From assembly GCF_016801865.2 (NCBI RefSeq), contig NC_068938.1, positions 68,431,457 through 68,495,456 of the forward strand: a stretch of DNA of 64,000 nucleotides. Reading direction: 5' to 3'. The notes below the pieces were generated by a model that saw only the letters and a program-made list of their open reading frames with translations, did no database searches and was not told the DNA's origin. Source of the stretch: Culex pipiens pallens. Lineage: Eukaryota > Arthropoda > Insecta > Diptera > Culicidae. Shown here piece after piece: positions 1 through 10,187 of this stretch; positions within the stretch are counted from its first letter, which is position 1; each line of letters starts with the position of its first letter. The position numbers and the translations under genes are program-made.

Positions 1-141
1 GATTTTCTTGAAATAATTCGAACTGTCAAAAATCCACCAAAGCATCTACCACATTGATCGCACAAAAATCTGTAGTAGAAAAGTATCCACCGGTAGATGC
101 TTTGGTGGATTTTTGACAGTTTGAATTATTTCAAGAAAATC
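1..141. repeat. Long hairpin (inverted repeat) at window edge
   Basis: Bases 1-50 are the reverse complement of 92-141 with about one mismatch, leaving a loop of roughly 41 bases. Such a near-perfect 50-bp inverted repeat is typical of a small fold-back MITE. The right arm continues into CCACCGCGG, so the left arm may extend beyond the window and the true ends cannot be fixed. No coding content. Confidence 0.75.
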
Positions 142-277
142 CACCGCGGTTAACCAAATCAAATTAACAAAAGCCCTCAGAAATTTGTGGTTTTGATTTC
201 CTAAAACATTTCAATCATTTTTTCCATACAGTTATCCATTCTTGAGGCTTGCCATTTATTTTAAGGGGTGAGATGAT

Positions 278-1861
278 ATAACGTCATGATTCGAATTCCC
301 GGACGCTTCGAAACCCGGATATTTGGATATAAGTTCGCATTAAGAATGTCAAAACTGTGTTATTTGATGAATTCCAACATCAACTTTCAATTAAAGTTTG
401 TATGAACGCTGTAGTTAATGTCAAAAAAAATTAAATAAAATAAAATTATAAGATTACCAAAAATGCGAAACATTTCAAGTGAAATATTTCATAGGCGTCC
501 GAAGCACCGGGAAGGCAAAGCAGATATTTATGTTTTTGATTTCCTTAAATTCAAGCAAATTTTTATATAAAATATTGATTGTTTTGATGTTAACAGCGTA
601 TTTGAGACCTAAAGAATGCCATTCACTAACATTTCAGTCCAAATTTGTGCGATTCATTAGCAAAAACGAGTGTCCGGAATTCGAAGCAAAAGTGTCCGGA
701 TTTCGAATCAGCTTTTATCAGTGTCCGGGATTCTAAGCACAAGAAGTCATTTAAATTTTCAAATTCTGATGAATAATTGTAAGAAAAGACATATTTTGCA
801 TGCATTCTCTTAAAACTGACTGTTAATAGGGTAGAGTAGTCATCAATGAGACACAGGGAACAATGATAAAATGGCTCTCACAAGTCGTAGGTTCAACCAA
901 TCAGGCTCATATTTGGGAAAAAGGTGTGTCTACTTGATACACGTTTGCCATAATAGTGGCTTTGTTTATGGACGCTCCCTTGCAAAGTTATTCATACATG
1001 TTTGATTCTGGGGTGTAAAAGTAAATTATGACTAAAAATTACGTTTTCGCTCATAGACTACCATTAACACAAAAACTAACATTTCTCCAAATTTCTTTCG
1101 TCATTTCACAGGGCATTAGTTGGGCTACAATGTCCTTTCATTAGGTTTGGCCAAAATTTAAAATATACCCATAATCCAGGGCTGTCTCATTGTTCCCCAC
1201 TCATTTCAGCCCATGGGTAACAATGAGACACTTTGATTTTTCTTCAATAAACTTTTCAAAATCGATGGAAATCTTTCAAAACATGAATTAAAAGTGATTT
1301 TTGGCATATTTATAGAGTTTAAACTTCATTTAACCAAAAATACAAAGTTATCTGGTATTAATGTATGGATTTTACAAAATTTAAATACTTTTTAGTGTAA
1401 CTTTTGTTTTTAAAAGTTTCATGTTGGCAAAATTGATCAAAAATGTTCAAGGCAAGTCACCTGCATTGGAACAATACAAAAACATGATGTTTTACTAGAA
1501 AAATGTTGTTTTTCGGAGAGTGTCTCATTGTTCCCCAGCTGTCTCATTGTTCCTGCCAAGTGCGTCTACAATGAGACAGTTGAATAACTTTGGCTGTAGA
1601 TGTCGGATCGATCTCATATTTTGGTCAATGTTAGAACACATTAAAAGAAAGAAAATGCAACAAAAAGCTCATTAAAACATGCTGATGAAAAAATGAGAAA
1701 AATCTTTGAAAGTTGAAAACCAAAAGTGTCTCATTGATGACTACCCTACCCTACTACATCCTGATGATATTTCTTCATTTCCAACTTATTACATGATTTT
1801 TTGTCAGCTTTAACGAAAATGATATGCTACTAAGTGTCCGGATTTCGAATCATGACGTTAT
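278..1861. mobile_element. Inverted-repeat DNA element, host of a nested insertion
   Basis: The left end (ATAACGTCATGATTCGAA, from 278) and the right end (TTCGAATCATGACGTTAT, to 1861) are exact inverted repeats, followed inward by imperfect TCCGGAC. The unit TGTCCGGAWTTCGAA recurs near 671, 693 and 719 as subterminal repeats, as seen at transposase-binding ends of non-autonomous elements. No transposase frame is visible. Removing the nested element 829-1751 leaves about 660 bp. The target duplication is not clear enough to name the superfamily. The 85-codon frame near 479-736 begins at GTG and is only repeat sequence. Confidence 0.75.
829..1751. mobile_element. TA-flanked inverted-repeat element (mariner-type MITE)
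   Basis: The termini are 26-bp inverted repeats with one mismatch, beginning GGGTAGRGTAGTCATCAATG. They are flanked on both sides by TA (827-828 and 1752-1753), the duplication made by Tc1/mariner-type transposases. The interior is AT-rich and repeats the phrase GTCTCATTGTTCCCC in both orientations (near 1185, 1521 and 1542). No transposase frame is present, so the 923-bp element is non-autonomous. It lies inside 278-1861, so it is the younger insertion. Confidence 0.85.
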
Positions 1862-2623
1862 GAATATTTTTTTTCTATTAGATGTTTTCTAATTTAGACC
1901 TTTATTTTGCCTCAATTCACGTGGAATAAATAAAATGCACAGAACATTATGCAAATTTACGTATTATTTGAGACATTATTTTCAATTTTACTAACGGCAA
2001 ATCATCATTCCTTAATGTTATATAATCATATATTTTTACTGTGTTATTCTTAATTGATTGATTTTTTCTTTCATTTATAAAAATATTCTTATACCGTCAT
2101 CAGGACAAGACGACTTATTTGTTTAAATGCAGTTTTATCTGTAGAGTTCCGAAATGGATTTTAGTTTATGAGAACTTTTTTCGATTTCCCCTACAATGAT
2201 TCAAAATTTAAGAGTTATTTAAATCTTAAAATATTTATAATTTGTATTTTTGAAATTAAAAATCAAACATTCCTCAATTAAATTAAATAATTTTTTATAA
2301 AGGTGGCGAAAAAGTTTCAACAATATTTGTAATGAGATTTATTAATGATCAGGTAAGTTTTGTTATATTTAGTCATAAAATACCAAGTCTTGCGTGAACT
2401 TTGTTTGTTTGTTTATTTGTTCAATTAAGTGTGAATATCGTTCTTCAAAAAATAATTCATAATTTTATTTCATGAGTTTTTCATGAGTTTTAAATTTTGT
2501 TATATGTGGCATATGGTGTTTTTTTCCGATTTAGTAGAAAAAATTAACAAGTACAAATTGTATTAACAAACGACTAAAATTTAGTTTAAAGGTAATTAAT
2601 TTCCTCGCGAGTAAGACACATAT
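1862..2623. other. AT-rich sequence without recognised features
   Basis: This stretch is strongly AT-rich with no convincing reading frame or inverted repeat. A donor-like CAG/GTAAGT occurs near 2350 on the plus strand, but nothing upstream looks like an exon. Confidence 0.4.
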
Positions 2624-3391
2624 AGCAATTCCCCACGAAAACAGCATGGAAAAAAACAAAAGTGCTCGGAATGGGCTAAAAATTTTTCTGGGGGCTCTCT
2701 GGCCGAAATAATAAGCCCTGTATTTTTTTGTTTGGCCATTAGGGTGACCTACGCCGTGTTGGGTGGTCTAAAAATTGCCATTTTCGTCGATTTTCGCAAA
2801 AACCACTTTTTTCGTATTTAAAAGACGCAACTTTTGATACTCAGACATGTATAGGCCATCGCTGATTTTTTTTAAGTTATCGCAGTTTTAGTGAAAAAAG
2901 TAGATTTTTTGCCGATTTTGTCATTTTTCCATTTTTGCGCGTGGCGCGTCGAAAAACACGTTTTTTTTTTCTTCCCATTTTTTAGTAAGTTACGTAAAAT
3001 GTCCGGGGAATCAGATAAAAATATTTTCAAGCATAGGCTCTTTGGTCCAGACACCGTCAAAACGGCATTTTATAGTTTCATAAGCCCTTGTCTTATGTTA
3101 GGCTATATTTTTGAAACTTCTCACTATTTTTATTTGAAAGGCCAACTTATCACCTTTCATTTGCGTATAAGACAATTGAAATCGGTTGAAATGGCGAGGA
3201 GTTATGGTTTTTGCGAAAATCGACGAAAATGGCAATTTTACAGACCACCCTAACACGGCATAGGTCACCCTAATGGCCAAACAAAAAAAAAAATACGGGT
3301 CTATTTATTGCGGTTAGGGAACCCCCAGAAAAATATTGAGCCCAATCCGAGCACTTTTGTTTCTTCCATGCTGTTTTCGTGGGGAATTGCT
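2624..3391. mobile_element. Fold-back element, paralogue of the 55.3-58.9 kb element
   Basis: About 180 bp at the left end (from AGCAATTCCCCACGAAAAC) returns inverted at the right end (GTTTTCGTGGGGAATTGCT, to 3391). The arms include the phrase 'ggtcaccctaatggccaaac' and its complement. The interior shares several blocks with the element at 55348-58876, including the GCGYGGCGCGTCG block near 2938 and a block at 2843-2893. In that second block the other copy carries a LINE, so this copy preserves a paralogous empty site. Open frames of 60-120 codons inside follow from the palindrome. The target duplication was not resolved. Confidence 0.8.
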
Positions 3392-5016
3392 GCATAGATG
3401 TAAAATTATCGTCTTAAATTGTATTTTTGTATTATATCTATTCTCAATAACATGAATTTAATGAAATGAAAATATTCATATAAAAAGATAGGGAACAATT
3501 ATGTGAGACCGAAGGTCAAAAGTTTTTGATCATCAAGTTGTGCTGTACCAAACCAAGATTATTGTCCTATCGATTGCTCTTTAATTCACTCCCCTTATCC
3601 AAAAGTTGCTAAACAACACAAAACAAATTCAATTGACTTTTCTTTCAATCACACCCAAGAAATTTTCCCGTCGTGGGAGTGAGCCAAGCTGAACTGCTGT
3701 TCAAGTCCCAAAACTCGTGCCACGCTCTGACAGCACGTACAACCCGTCAAAGTCGTTGGCTCCTTCTCGAAAGCCGTTCATTGATGCTTGTTGTTCTTCG
3801 ACAGCTGCTTAACCAAACGAAACACGAGATTCGACTTCTGCGTTTTTAATTTTACCTACCAAAATCCCACTCCTGCAGTGAGTGTTTTATGTGCCAAACA
3901 ACTGCTGCTGGCATCACTGGCACCGATCTCTGCTGCAGTGTGATTGAAGGCCGCTGAGATGAAATAACAGTCATTTTTTAAAGTTAAAAACAAAACTTGA
4001 CAAAAAAATGCGACACGAATTCCAACCAAATTGATGTCAATTTAATTTTCCATTTTGGCGCAATTTTGAGTTTCTCCAGAGGGGGGGAGGTCAAAAGAAA
4101 AATAGTTTTTCCCTCGGAAAAGCTCGAAAAATGGCGCACCAGTCAAAGTTTCTTTGCGTTGGCTAGGTGTTTCTGGGGGTTTGTGTGTGACTACAGAATC
4201 TAGGATGAGTTGCTGTTTTGTGCTGCCAGTCGATGATGGTGACCTCAATGCAGAAGCCACCACCGGGAGGGAAAAACTCGGGAAAATCGTGCGGTGAATG
4301 ATAAGAAGTCAGCACAGGAGCGACGAGCAGCAGCAGCAGTGCAAGACTATCGATTTTGGAAAACTTCTTTTGATCTGTTTGATGGGAGGAAATGGGCTCG
4401 GTGAAGGAAGATTTCCTTGAATTTATGTTTGGAAAAATTGTGAATCGTTCGATTTCAAAAATTTTGCTCGTTTCCTGAAGAACAATCACACACCAACTCA
4501 CACCTAGCCGACTTCAAAGAGCTGACAAATTTCCAAATTAGCCATTATCACCTAATCATTCTGAGGGCGGAACTATCAAAGCCAAAGTCATCATCAAACC
4601 ACAATGCCTTGACTAATCCCGATGTTGCTTTTCCGGTTTCCAGCTCTACCACCACCATCGCCACCATCCTCAGCCCAAAACACAGGAAGTCATTAATCTT
4701 AATATTATTCCTCCAAACACACAGCATAAGCTAGCTGGATGTCTTCCAGTATTTATTCAATTAGCTGGGTTGTTTTTGCCCGCCCGACACTCTCTCGCTC
4801 GTGGCCGTCCTCCCAGCAATTAATTCCCTCGAATACTCTGGGGAAGAACGGTAGGGTTTTCAGAACCGTTTGGCTGTTGTCGCATCCCTACACAATATAA
4901 AAAAAAATATCAAAAATGTTATATTCGAAAAGGAATAAAAATACTACTATTTTATAAAGTTGGAACATTGATCGAACTTCAAGCACTTTGCGTCTTCAGC
5001 AAAATGTGATGAGAAC
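3392..5016. other. Mostly single-copy sequence with a GC-richer island
   Basis: From about 3590 to 4860 the base composition becomes GC-richer and no internal repeat is seen. That fits unique intronic or intergenic DNA, possibly regulatory. Short CAG-rich runs occur near 4325. The frames here (for example on the minus strand 4163-4501) start at GTG and show no splice-consistent borders, so no exon is called. Confidence 0.4.
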
Positions 5017-5261
5017 TCGTCGGGACGATAACGATAATCCTTCGTTATCGTTATTTCCATAATTCCATAAGATTATCGCCGATAATGGATTTTAAATCTT
5101 TCTAAAATCGACTTAATTCAACCATATCACGCTAAATTTTCGATGTTTTTACTAAGAATATATTTTTTTTGAAAATCTAGTAAGTTTCAAAGTATATGAA
5201 CTCAAAATTGTTCACAAAATACCACATTTTTTCGAAATTACTCAAATTTTCATAATTTACA

Positions 5262-6080
5262 ATATGGGTATCAAACGAAGCGAAATTTGATATGCTTTTT
5301 CATTTTGTGTAAATTTCAGTATTTAAAAAAACTCTATTAATGTATAAAAGCATATCCCGAACAGATGGTAATAACTAAATTCATGCCATTTCAATAACAA
5401 ATACTGTTAAAATAACAGAAAGTGTTATGAAATATTCTTGCAAAATCCATTTTCGCATAAGAGTTCAATAACAGTTTATGTTATCATAACAAAATTTGTT
5501 ATCGGTCTGATATTGATTGAAAGCCAGAACAACTTGAGAATAACATTTTTTGTTATGGAAGAATACCTCGGATCGGATTAGTTGTTAAAATAACAAAAAA
5601 TAATAACAATGATTTGTTCGAAGAATAACTTAAAATGTTATTAGTCTGTTATTACAATAACAATCCAATAACAAAAAAATCATAATGGTGAATAACAGAA
5701 CTTGTTATAAATAACATAAAATGTTATTGGCCTAGTATTTTCCAATATCAAAAAATGTTACTCCCACTTTATTGCCGTCTGCTCGGGTACACAGTTTCGC
5801 TTCATTTGATACCCATGTCGCTTTTTTTTAAATTTGAGTATTTTCGAAAAAATACGGTAATTTGTGAAAATTCTAGTATTTTCCAAAAAACAACTCTTAT
5901 AAATTGAAAAAGCATACAAAATTTCGCTTCGTTTGATACCCATAATGAAAATTTTGAATGTTGTGTATTTCCGAATAAAAAAGTATTTTGTGAAAATTAT
6001 AGTATTTTAAAAAATACTTTAATAAAGTGAAAAAAAAAACAAAATTTCGCTTCGTTTTATACCCATATTGCAAATTATGA
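5262..6080. repeat. Inverted minisatellite with core CAATATGGGTATCAAA
   Basis: One plus-oriented unit begins at 5262 (CAATATGGGTATCAAACGAAG). At least three inverted units follow, with GATACCCAT near 5808, 5935 and 6058, about 125 bp apart. Each unit carries a repeated 'agtattttcgaaaaaatac' block. The plus and minus units face each other across the MITE at 5356-5787. The core matches that of the arrays at 33 kb and 54 kb. Confidence 0.7.
5356..5787. mobile_element. MITE with CCCGARCAGAYGG ends
   Basis: The left end CCCGAACAGATGGTAATAA and the inverted right end CCCGAGCAGACGGCAATAA are near-identical and flanked by TA-rich sequence. The interior is dominated by repeated GTTATT/AATAAC words (AATAACA, TGTTAT). 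No reading frame. It interrupts the minisatellite unit, so it is younger than the fold-back. Confidence 0.7.
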
Positions 6081-6224
6081 AAAATTTAGATATATAGCGG
6101 AATTAAAAGCAAAAACTCGTCTCTTTGTATTCATAATAAAAATTGAGTACTTTCGAAAAATACGGTATTTTTTGAACCATTTTGAGTACATATTTATGCT
6201 TTAAAGCAGGGCTGCGGAGTCGGG

Positions 6225-6435
6225 TCATATTTTAGACGACTCCGACTCCGACTTCGACTCCGGCTTTCTGAGTTAAGCCGACTCCGACTCCGACTCCAGC
6301 TCCGGCTTTCAGATTCATACGACTCCGGCTCCGACTCCGACTCCGGCCTGCCAACTTTAGCCGACTCCGACTCCGACTCCGACTCCAGCTTCTAACAAAT
6401 TGTTGACTCCGACTCCGACTCCGACTCCAGCACTA
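6225..6435. repeat. Left subterminal CGACTC hexamer blocks of the hAT-like element
   Basis: Blocks of two to four CGACTC hexamers alternate with short spacers such as GGCTTTCTGAGTTAAGC. Arrays of the same hexamer lie in the same orientation at the other end (8515-8725). Clustered subterminal hexamers in hAT elements usually act as transposase-binding sites; here that role is inferred. Confidence 0.75.
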
Positions 6436-7074
6436 ACTCAGTATAAAGAAAATATAAAAAATGTTTAAATAAAATCTCCATTCCTTTAACTCTCCCCACC
6501 TATTAGCTATTTTGAAGGTTATTTTGTAACTTTCCTTCTGTAGACATAGTCGATTCTTTAAGCACCCTCAAACTCTGTTCCCAACTTTGAATTAATCAGC
6601 TGTTCAAAGGTAGTCCACATCTCAGCTTAAAATAACTTCACACAAGTAATGCTTAAACAACGAAATAAATTAAATTTAATGAAAAGTAATAATAACATCA
6701 CTCACATGTTCAGCTCACACTTGCGCGTTGCCTGTAAACCGGGTGACATTGATAAGTTGAATTTTTTTTTTAACAATATGATTTTGCAAAATCTGAGGTA
6801 CTCTGTAAAATAGTAAAGTAAAGAAGTAAAATTGGATTCTGCTTTTAGAATAATGGGATTATTTATTAAATTTCCCCGAAATTTACATTACCTTTATTTA
6901 AAAGTTTATAAACTAGTTAAACAAATATTTAATTGTTATTTAAAAAAAGAGACCTAGCCTTCATAATCGATTTGATATGATATATAAAATCATTTTGCTT
7001 ACATTTAGGCTGAAATTTGTAAGAAACAAAGTGTTATCAAAGTCACGCTGGTATTGAAATAAACAGTTTACGTA

Positions 7075-7440
7075 CACAGCAAAAAATCCGATGGTAAAAT
7101 CGCATGCAAAAGCATGCACATCACCTTCGTCAAAATAAACACTTAATATTACACACTGCATGTACAATTTTTGCATACAATAAAAAAGTTGCAACCGACG
7201 GGATTCGAACCCAGCGCCAACAGTAAGGACTGGCGCCTTAGCCCTCTCTTCCATCAGACCGATGAAAAGCTGTAAGGATAAACGTTTATATGAGCTTGAC
7301 ATTTGGTCAAGTAGGTTTCCCATACTGATGACCTACATATTTCAGGTTGTAAAATCACATAAAATTGCATACAATAATGCAATATTTATTTTACACTCAG
7401 GCCTTTTACACGCAGCTGGATTACTTCTTTTTTAGCTGTG
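7075..7440 (-). mobile_element. TA-flanked MITE carrying a tRNA-like unit
   Basis: CACAGCAAAAAA at 7075 and its inverse TTTTTTAGCTGTG ending at 7440 form short terminal repeats flanked by TA (7073-7074 and 7441-7442). Inside on the minus strand is a tRNA-like segment with an intact B box and a T-run behind it. A DNA-transposon shell around a pol III-like unit is unusual. It could be a SINE that landed in a MITE, or a MITE that captured a tRNA-derived sequence. The 120-codon minus-strand frame crossing it is a by-product. Confidence 0.65.
7183..7265 (-). ncRNA. tRNA-like RNA polymerase III unit (SINE head or tRNA relic)
   Basis: On the minus strand GGGTTCGAATCCC (7201-7213 region) matches the B-box/T-loop consensus GGTTCGANNCC exactly. 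Upstream, TGATGGAAGAGAGGGCTAAGG resembles the D-arm/A-box of a Leu- or Ser-type tRNA, and CAGTCCTTACTG forms a hairpin at the anticodon position. A run of six T follows the unit (7183-7188 on the plus strand as A), a usual pol III stop. The acceptor stem does not pair, so this is not a working tRNA gene. Confidence 0.55.
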
Positions 7441-7825
7441 TAACTATTTTGAAAAGCTTTACTGAATTCATTTAAAAATACACACATGGACATTTTGTGA
7501 CTCGGCCCAGTACATGGTTTTAAACATATAAATCATGATAAAATCCGTCCGTTTTTTCAAGTTTTATCAATGTTACCCTGGTTTATGTCATTTAAAAAGA
7601 ATTATTTGTTAGATTTGTTCAACGATATTTTTATGGATCCACACTTTCAGATTTTTGTAAAGAAATAGTAAACATTAAGGAAATCGATATATTTAATATA
7701 TTCAATGATGATGTCAAAATTAGTTGCAACTTATTTTTGATATTTTTTGTCAGTTTCAAATATTTACAACACGACCCTTTGATTTTTTTATTTATATACA
7801 AAATAAGCATGTTGAGTTCCAAGTA

Positions 7826-8062
7826 CACTCAACCCCCGGTGGTTGGTCACTTTTTCGTTTGACACTTTTTTAGTTTGTACCCCGTTGGTTGGTCAAAGTC
7901 AAACTAAAAAGTGACGAACTGTCACATTTTACACGGTGCTCACGCACACTATCAAAACAAACGTTTAGCAGTGTGTGTGACTCCGTGTAAAAGGGGTGTC
8001 AAACTAAAACGTGACCCCGTTCGTTTGACAACAGTTGGTGTCAAACCATCGGGGTTTGAGTG
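7826..8062. mobile_element. Small TA-flanked palindromic MITE
   Basis: CACTCAACCCCCGGTGGTTGG at the left is mirrored by the inverse ending GGGGTTTGAGTG at 8062. TA flanks both sides (7824-7825 and 8063-8064). The 237-bp interior repeats phrases like GTCAAACTAAAAMGTGAC, with an inner hairpin around ACACGG...CCGTGT. Mariner-type insertion inside the hAT-like element. Confidence 0.8.
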
Positions 8063-8514
8063 TAATAGATTGATATACCTAATAGTTGATAATTTAATGG
8101 TCAATCTTACCAATGTTTTAAGTACTGATAGTGATCCTTTGTTTTTAAATTTTGTGAAATATAAATTGAGCAAAAGGAGGTAGTCAAGCATCAACTGAAT
8201 ATAAATAAAAATGCCTGCACAACCAAAATTGACTATAATTTTATGAGTTATGATACTACAAACATGGGTAAATGAGAGAAAATGTATCATTTACAGATCA
8301 AAGTGAAATAAGAAAGTCAGAGCTATCCAATCAAATTGAAAATGTTACAAAAACATAATGGCATCTGATACATCTATTGAATCAACACATAAATAAACTG
8401 AAAAAAATCAATACGAGGTTTAAAAAAATAGGCATTTAAAAGTTTTGTAAATTAATTTGCACTATAACAAAATCTGAACAATAAAAAAGTTAATAAATTT
8501 TATTGAATTTAAGA

Positions 8515-8725
8515 TAACTCCGACTCCAGCTCCGACTCCGGGTTTATCAGAAATTGTCGACTCCGGCTCCGACTCCGACTCCAGCTCATGAAATTTAGCC
8601 GACTCCGACTCCGACTCCGACTCCAGCTATTCGAGTTTTGACGACTCCGACTCCGACTCCGACTCCAGGTCCCCAAAGAGACCCGACTCCACCAACTCCG
8701 GCTCCGACTCCGACTCCGACTCCAC
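8515..8725. repeat. Right subterminal CGACTC hexamer blocks of the hAT-like element
   Basis: CGACTC hexamers in blocks of two to four are separated by spacers such as CAGCTCATGAAATTTAGC, ending in CCACAGCCCTG. They are the right-end partner of the array at 6225-6435. A relic of this end also occurs at 60744-60813. Confidence 0.75.
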
Positions 8726-8975
8726 AGCCCTGCTTTAAAGCTTGCTAAATTTTCAAAAAATATATTCTTGGTGAAATAATGAGTTATCGTCGATTATCGG
8801 CGATAAGATTATCGCCGATAGAATTATCGAAATTACGATAACGATAGAACCATTAAAGTTATCGTCAGACGATAATATCATCAACGATAATTTTATCGAT
8901 TAACAACCTTGAACCAAAGCAAAAAAAAAAATGGGTTTACTTATTTTGCCAAGGAATTCTTTCGAACTGAGAATC

Positions 8976-9901
8976 AGTTGGGTTTTGGTTTTGGGTTTGG
9001 GTTTGGGTTTGGGTTTGGGTTTGGGTTTGGGTTTGGGTTTGGGTTTGGGTTTGGGTTTGGGTTTGGGTTTGGGTTTGGGTTTGGGTTTGGGTTTGGGTTT
9101 GGGTTTGGGTTTGGGTTTGGGTTTGGGTTTGGGTTTGGGTTTGGGTTTGGGTTTGGGTTTGGGTTTGGGTTTGGGTTTGGGTTTGGGTTTGGGTTTGGGT
9201 TTGGGTTTGGGTTTGGGTTTGGGTTTGGGTTTGGGTTTGGGTTTGGGTTTGGGTTTGGGTTTGGGTTTGGGTTTGGGTTTGGGTTTGGGTTTGGGTTTGG
9301 GTTTGGGTTTGGGTTTGGGTTTGGGTTTGGGTTTGGGTTTGGGTTTGGGTTTGGGTTTGGGTTTGGGTTTGGGTTTGGGTTTGGGTTTGGGTTTGGGTTT
9401 GGGTTTGGGTTTGGGTTTGGGTTTGGGTTTGGGTTTGGGTTTGGGTTTGGGTTTGGGTTTGGGTTTGGGTTTGGGTTTGGGTTTGGGTTTGGGTTTGGGT
9501 TTGGGTTTGGGTTTGGGTTTGGGTTTGGGTTTGGGTTTGGGTTTGGGTTTGGGTTTGGGTTTGGGTTTGGGTTTGGGTTTGGGTTTGGGTTTGGGTTTGG
9601 GTTTGGGTTTGGGTTTGGGTTTGGGTTTGGGTTTGGGTTTGGGTTTGGGTTTTGGTTTTGGTTTTGGTTTTGGTTTTGGTTTTGGTTTTGGTTTTGGTTT
9701 TGGTTTTGGTTTTGGTTTTGGTTTTGGTTTTGGTTTTGGTTTTGGTTTTGGTTTTGGTTTTGGTTTTGGTTTTGGTTTTGGTTTTGGTTTGGGTTTTGGT
9801 TTTGGTTTTGGTTTTGGTTTTGGTTTTGGTTTTGGTTTGGGGGGGGGGGGGGGGGGGGGGGGGGTGGGGGTGGGGTTTGGGGGGGGGGGGGGGGGGGGGG
9901 T

Positions 9902-9947
<46 letters not shown>

Positions 9948-10187
9948 GGGGGGGGGGGGGGGGGGGGGGTGTTTTGTTTGGGGGGGGTTTTGGGGTTGGT
10001 GTTGGGTTGTTTTGGTGTTGAGGGTTTTGGTTTTGGTTTTGGTTGGGTTGATGGGGTTTGGGTTTGGGGTTTTGGTTTGGTTTGTGTTTTTGGGGGTGGG
10101 GTGGGGTTTAGGTTGTGGGGTTTTGTTAATTTGAGTGTATTTGGTTATGGTTATGGGTTTTTGGTGATTTTGGTTATATGGTATTGG
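8976..10187 (+). repeat. C-free G/T tract: (GGGTTT)n, (GGTTTT)n, then G runs
   Basis: From 8976 to 10187 the plus strand contains no C, and from 8977 to 10020 it contains only G and T. It starts with roughly 108 units of GGGTTT to about 9650 and continues with about 31 units of GGTTTT to 9838. Then comes a run dominated by G to about 9969 with a few T, and it decays into irregular G/T sequence. The open frames of 160-424 codons through it (FGFG, LGLG, QTQT) are pure repeat translations. The G runs could form G-quadruplexes. A sequencing or consensus artefact in the G-run part cannot be excluded. Confidence 0.95.

Larger units (their letters stand above)
6207..8732. mobile_element. Non-autonomous hAT-like transposon with GGAGTC end arrays
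   Basis: The ends are CAGGGCTGCGGAGTCGGG (6207) and the inverse of CAGGGCTGTGGAGTCGG (to 8732). Both sides carry the same 8-bp word CTTTAAAG (6199-6206 and 8733-8740). An 8-bp duplication of pattern nTnnnnAn with CAGGG termini is the signature of the hAT superfamily. Subterminal (GGAGTC)n-type arrays occupy both ends. I found no recognisable transposase; the interior is AT-rich and holds two younger MITEs (7075-7440 and 7826-8062). At 2526 bp it is shorter than a typical autonomous hAT element. Confidence 0.85.
5017..8903. mobile_element. Fold-back element with GATAAC-rich ends, split by insertions
   Basis: The left arm (about 5017-5190) and right arm (about 8745-8903) are inverted copies rich in CGATAAC and TTATCGCCGATAAT, followed inward by TAAATTTTC and AAGAATATATTTTTT-like blocks. 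Inside lies an inverted minisatellite (5262-6080). A MITE (5356-5787) and a hAT-like element (6207-8732) have inserted. Subtracting both leaves a palindrome of roughly 0.9 kb. No transposase is present. Outer limits are approximate because the extreme ends have diverged. Confidence 0.7.

Noticed and set aside
4163..4501. 112-codon minus-strand frame with a leucine run resembling a signal peptide
   Set aside because: The leucines come from a CAG-type run, the start is GTG and no donor fits its end.
7183..7265. Functional tRNA gene
   Set aside because: The B box is perfect but the acceptor stem does not pair and the T stem has a mismatch; only tRNA-like.
8991..9838. Interstitial telomere
   Set aside because: Insect telomeres are TTAGG or, in Diptera, other repeats; this unit has no A and lies inside unique and transposon sequence.
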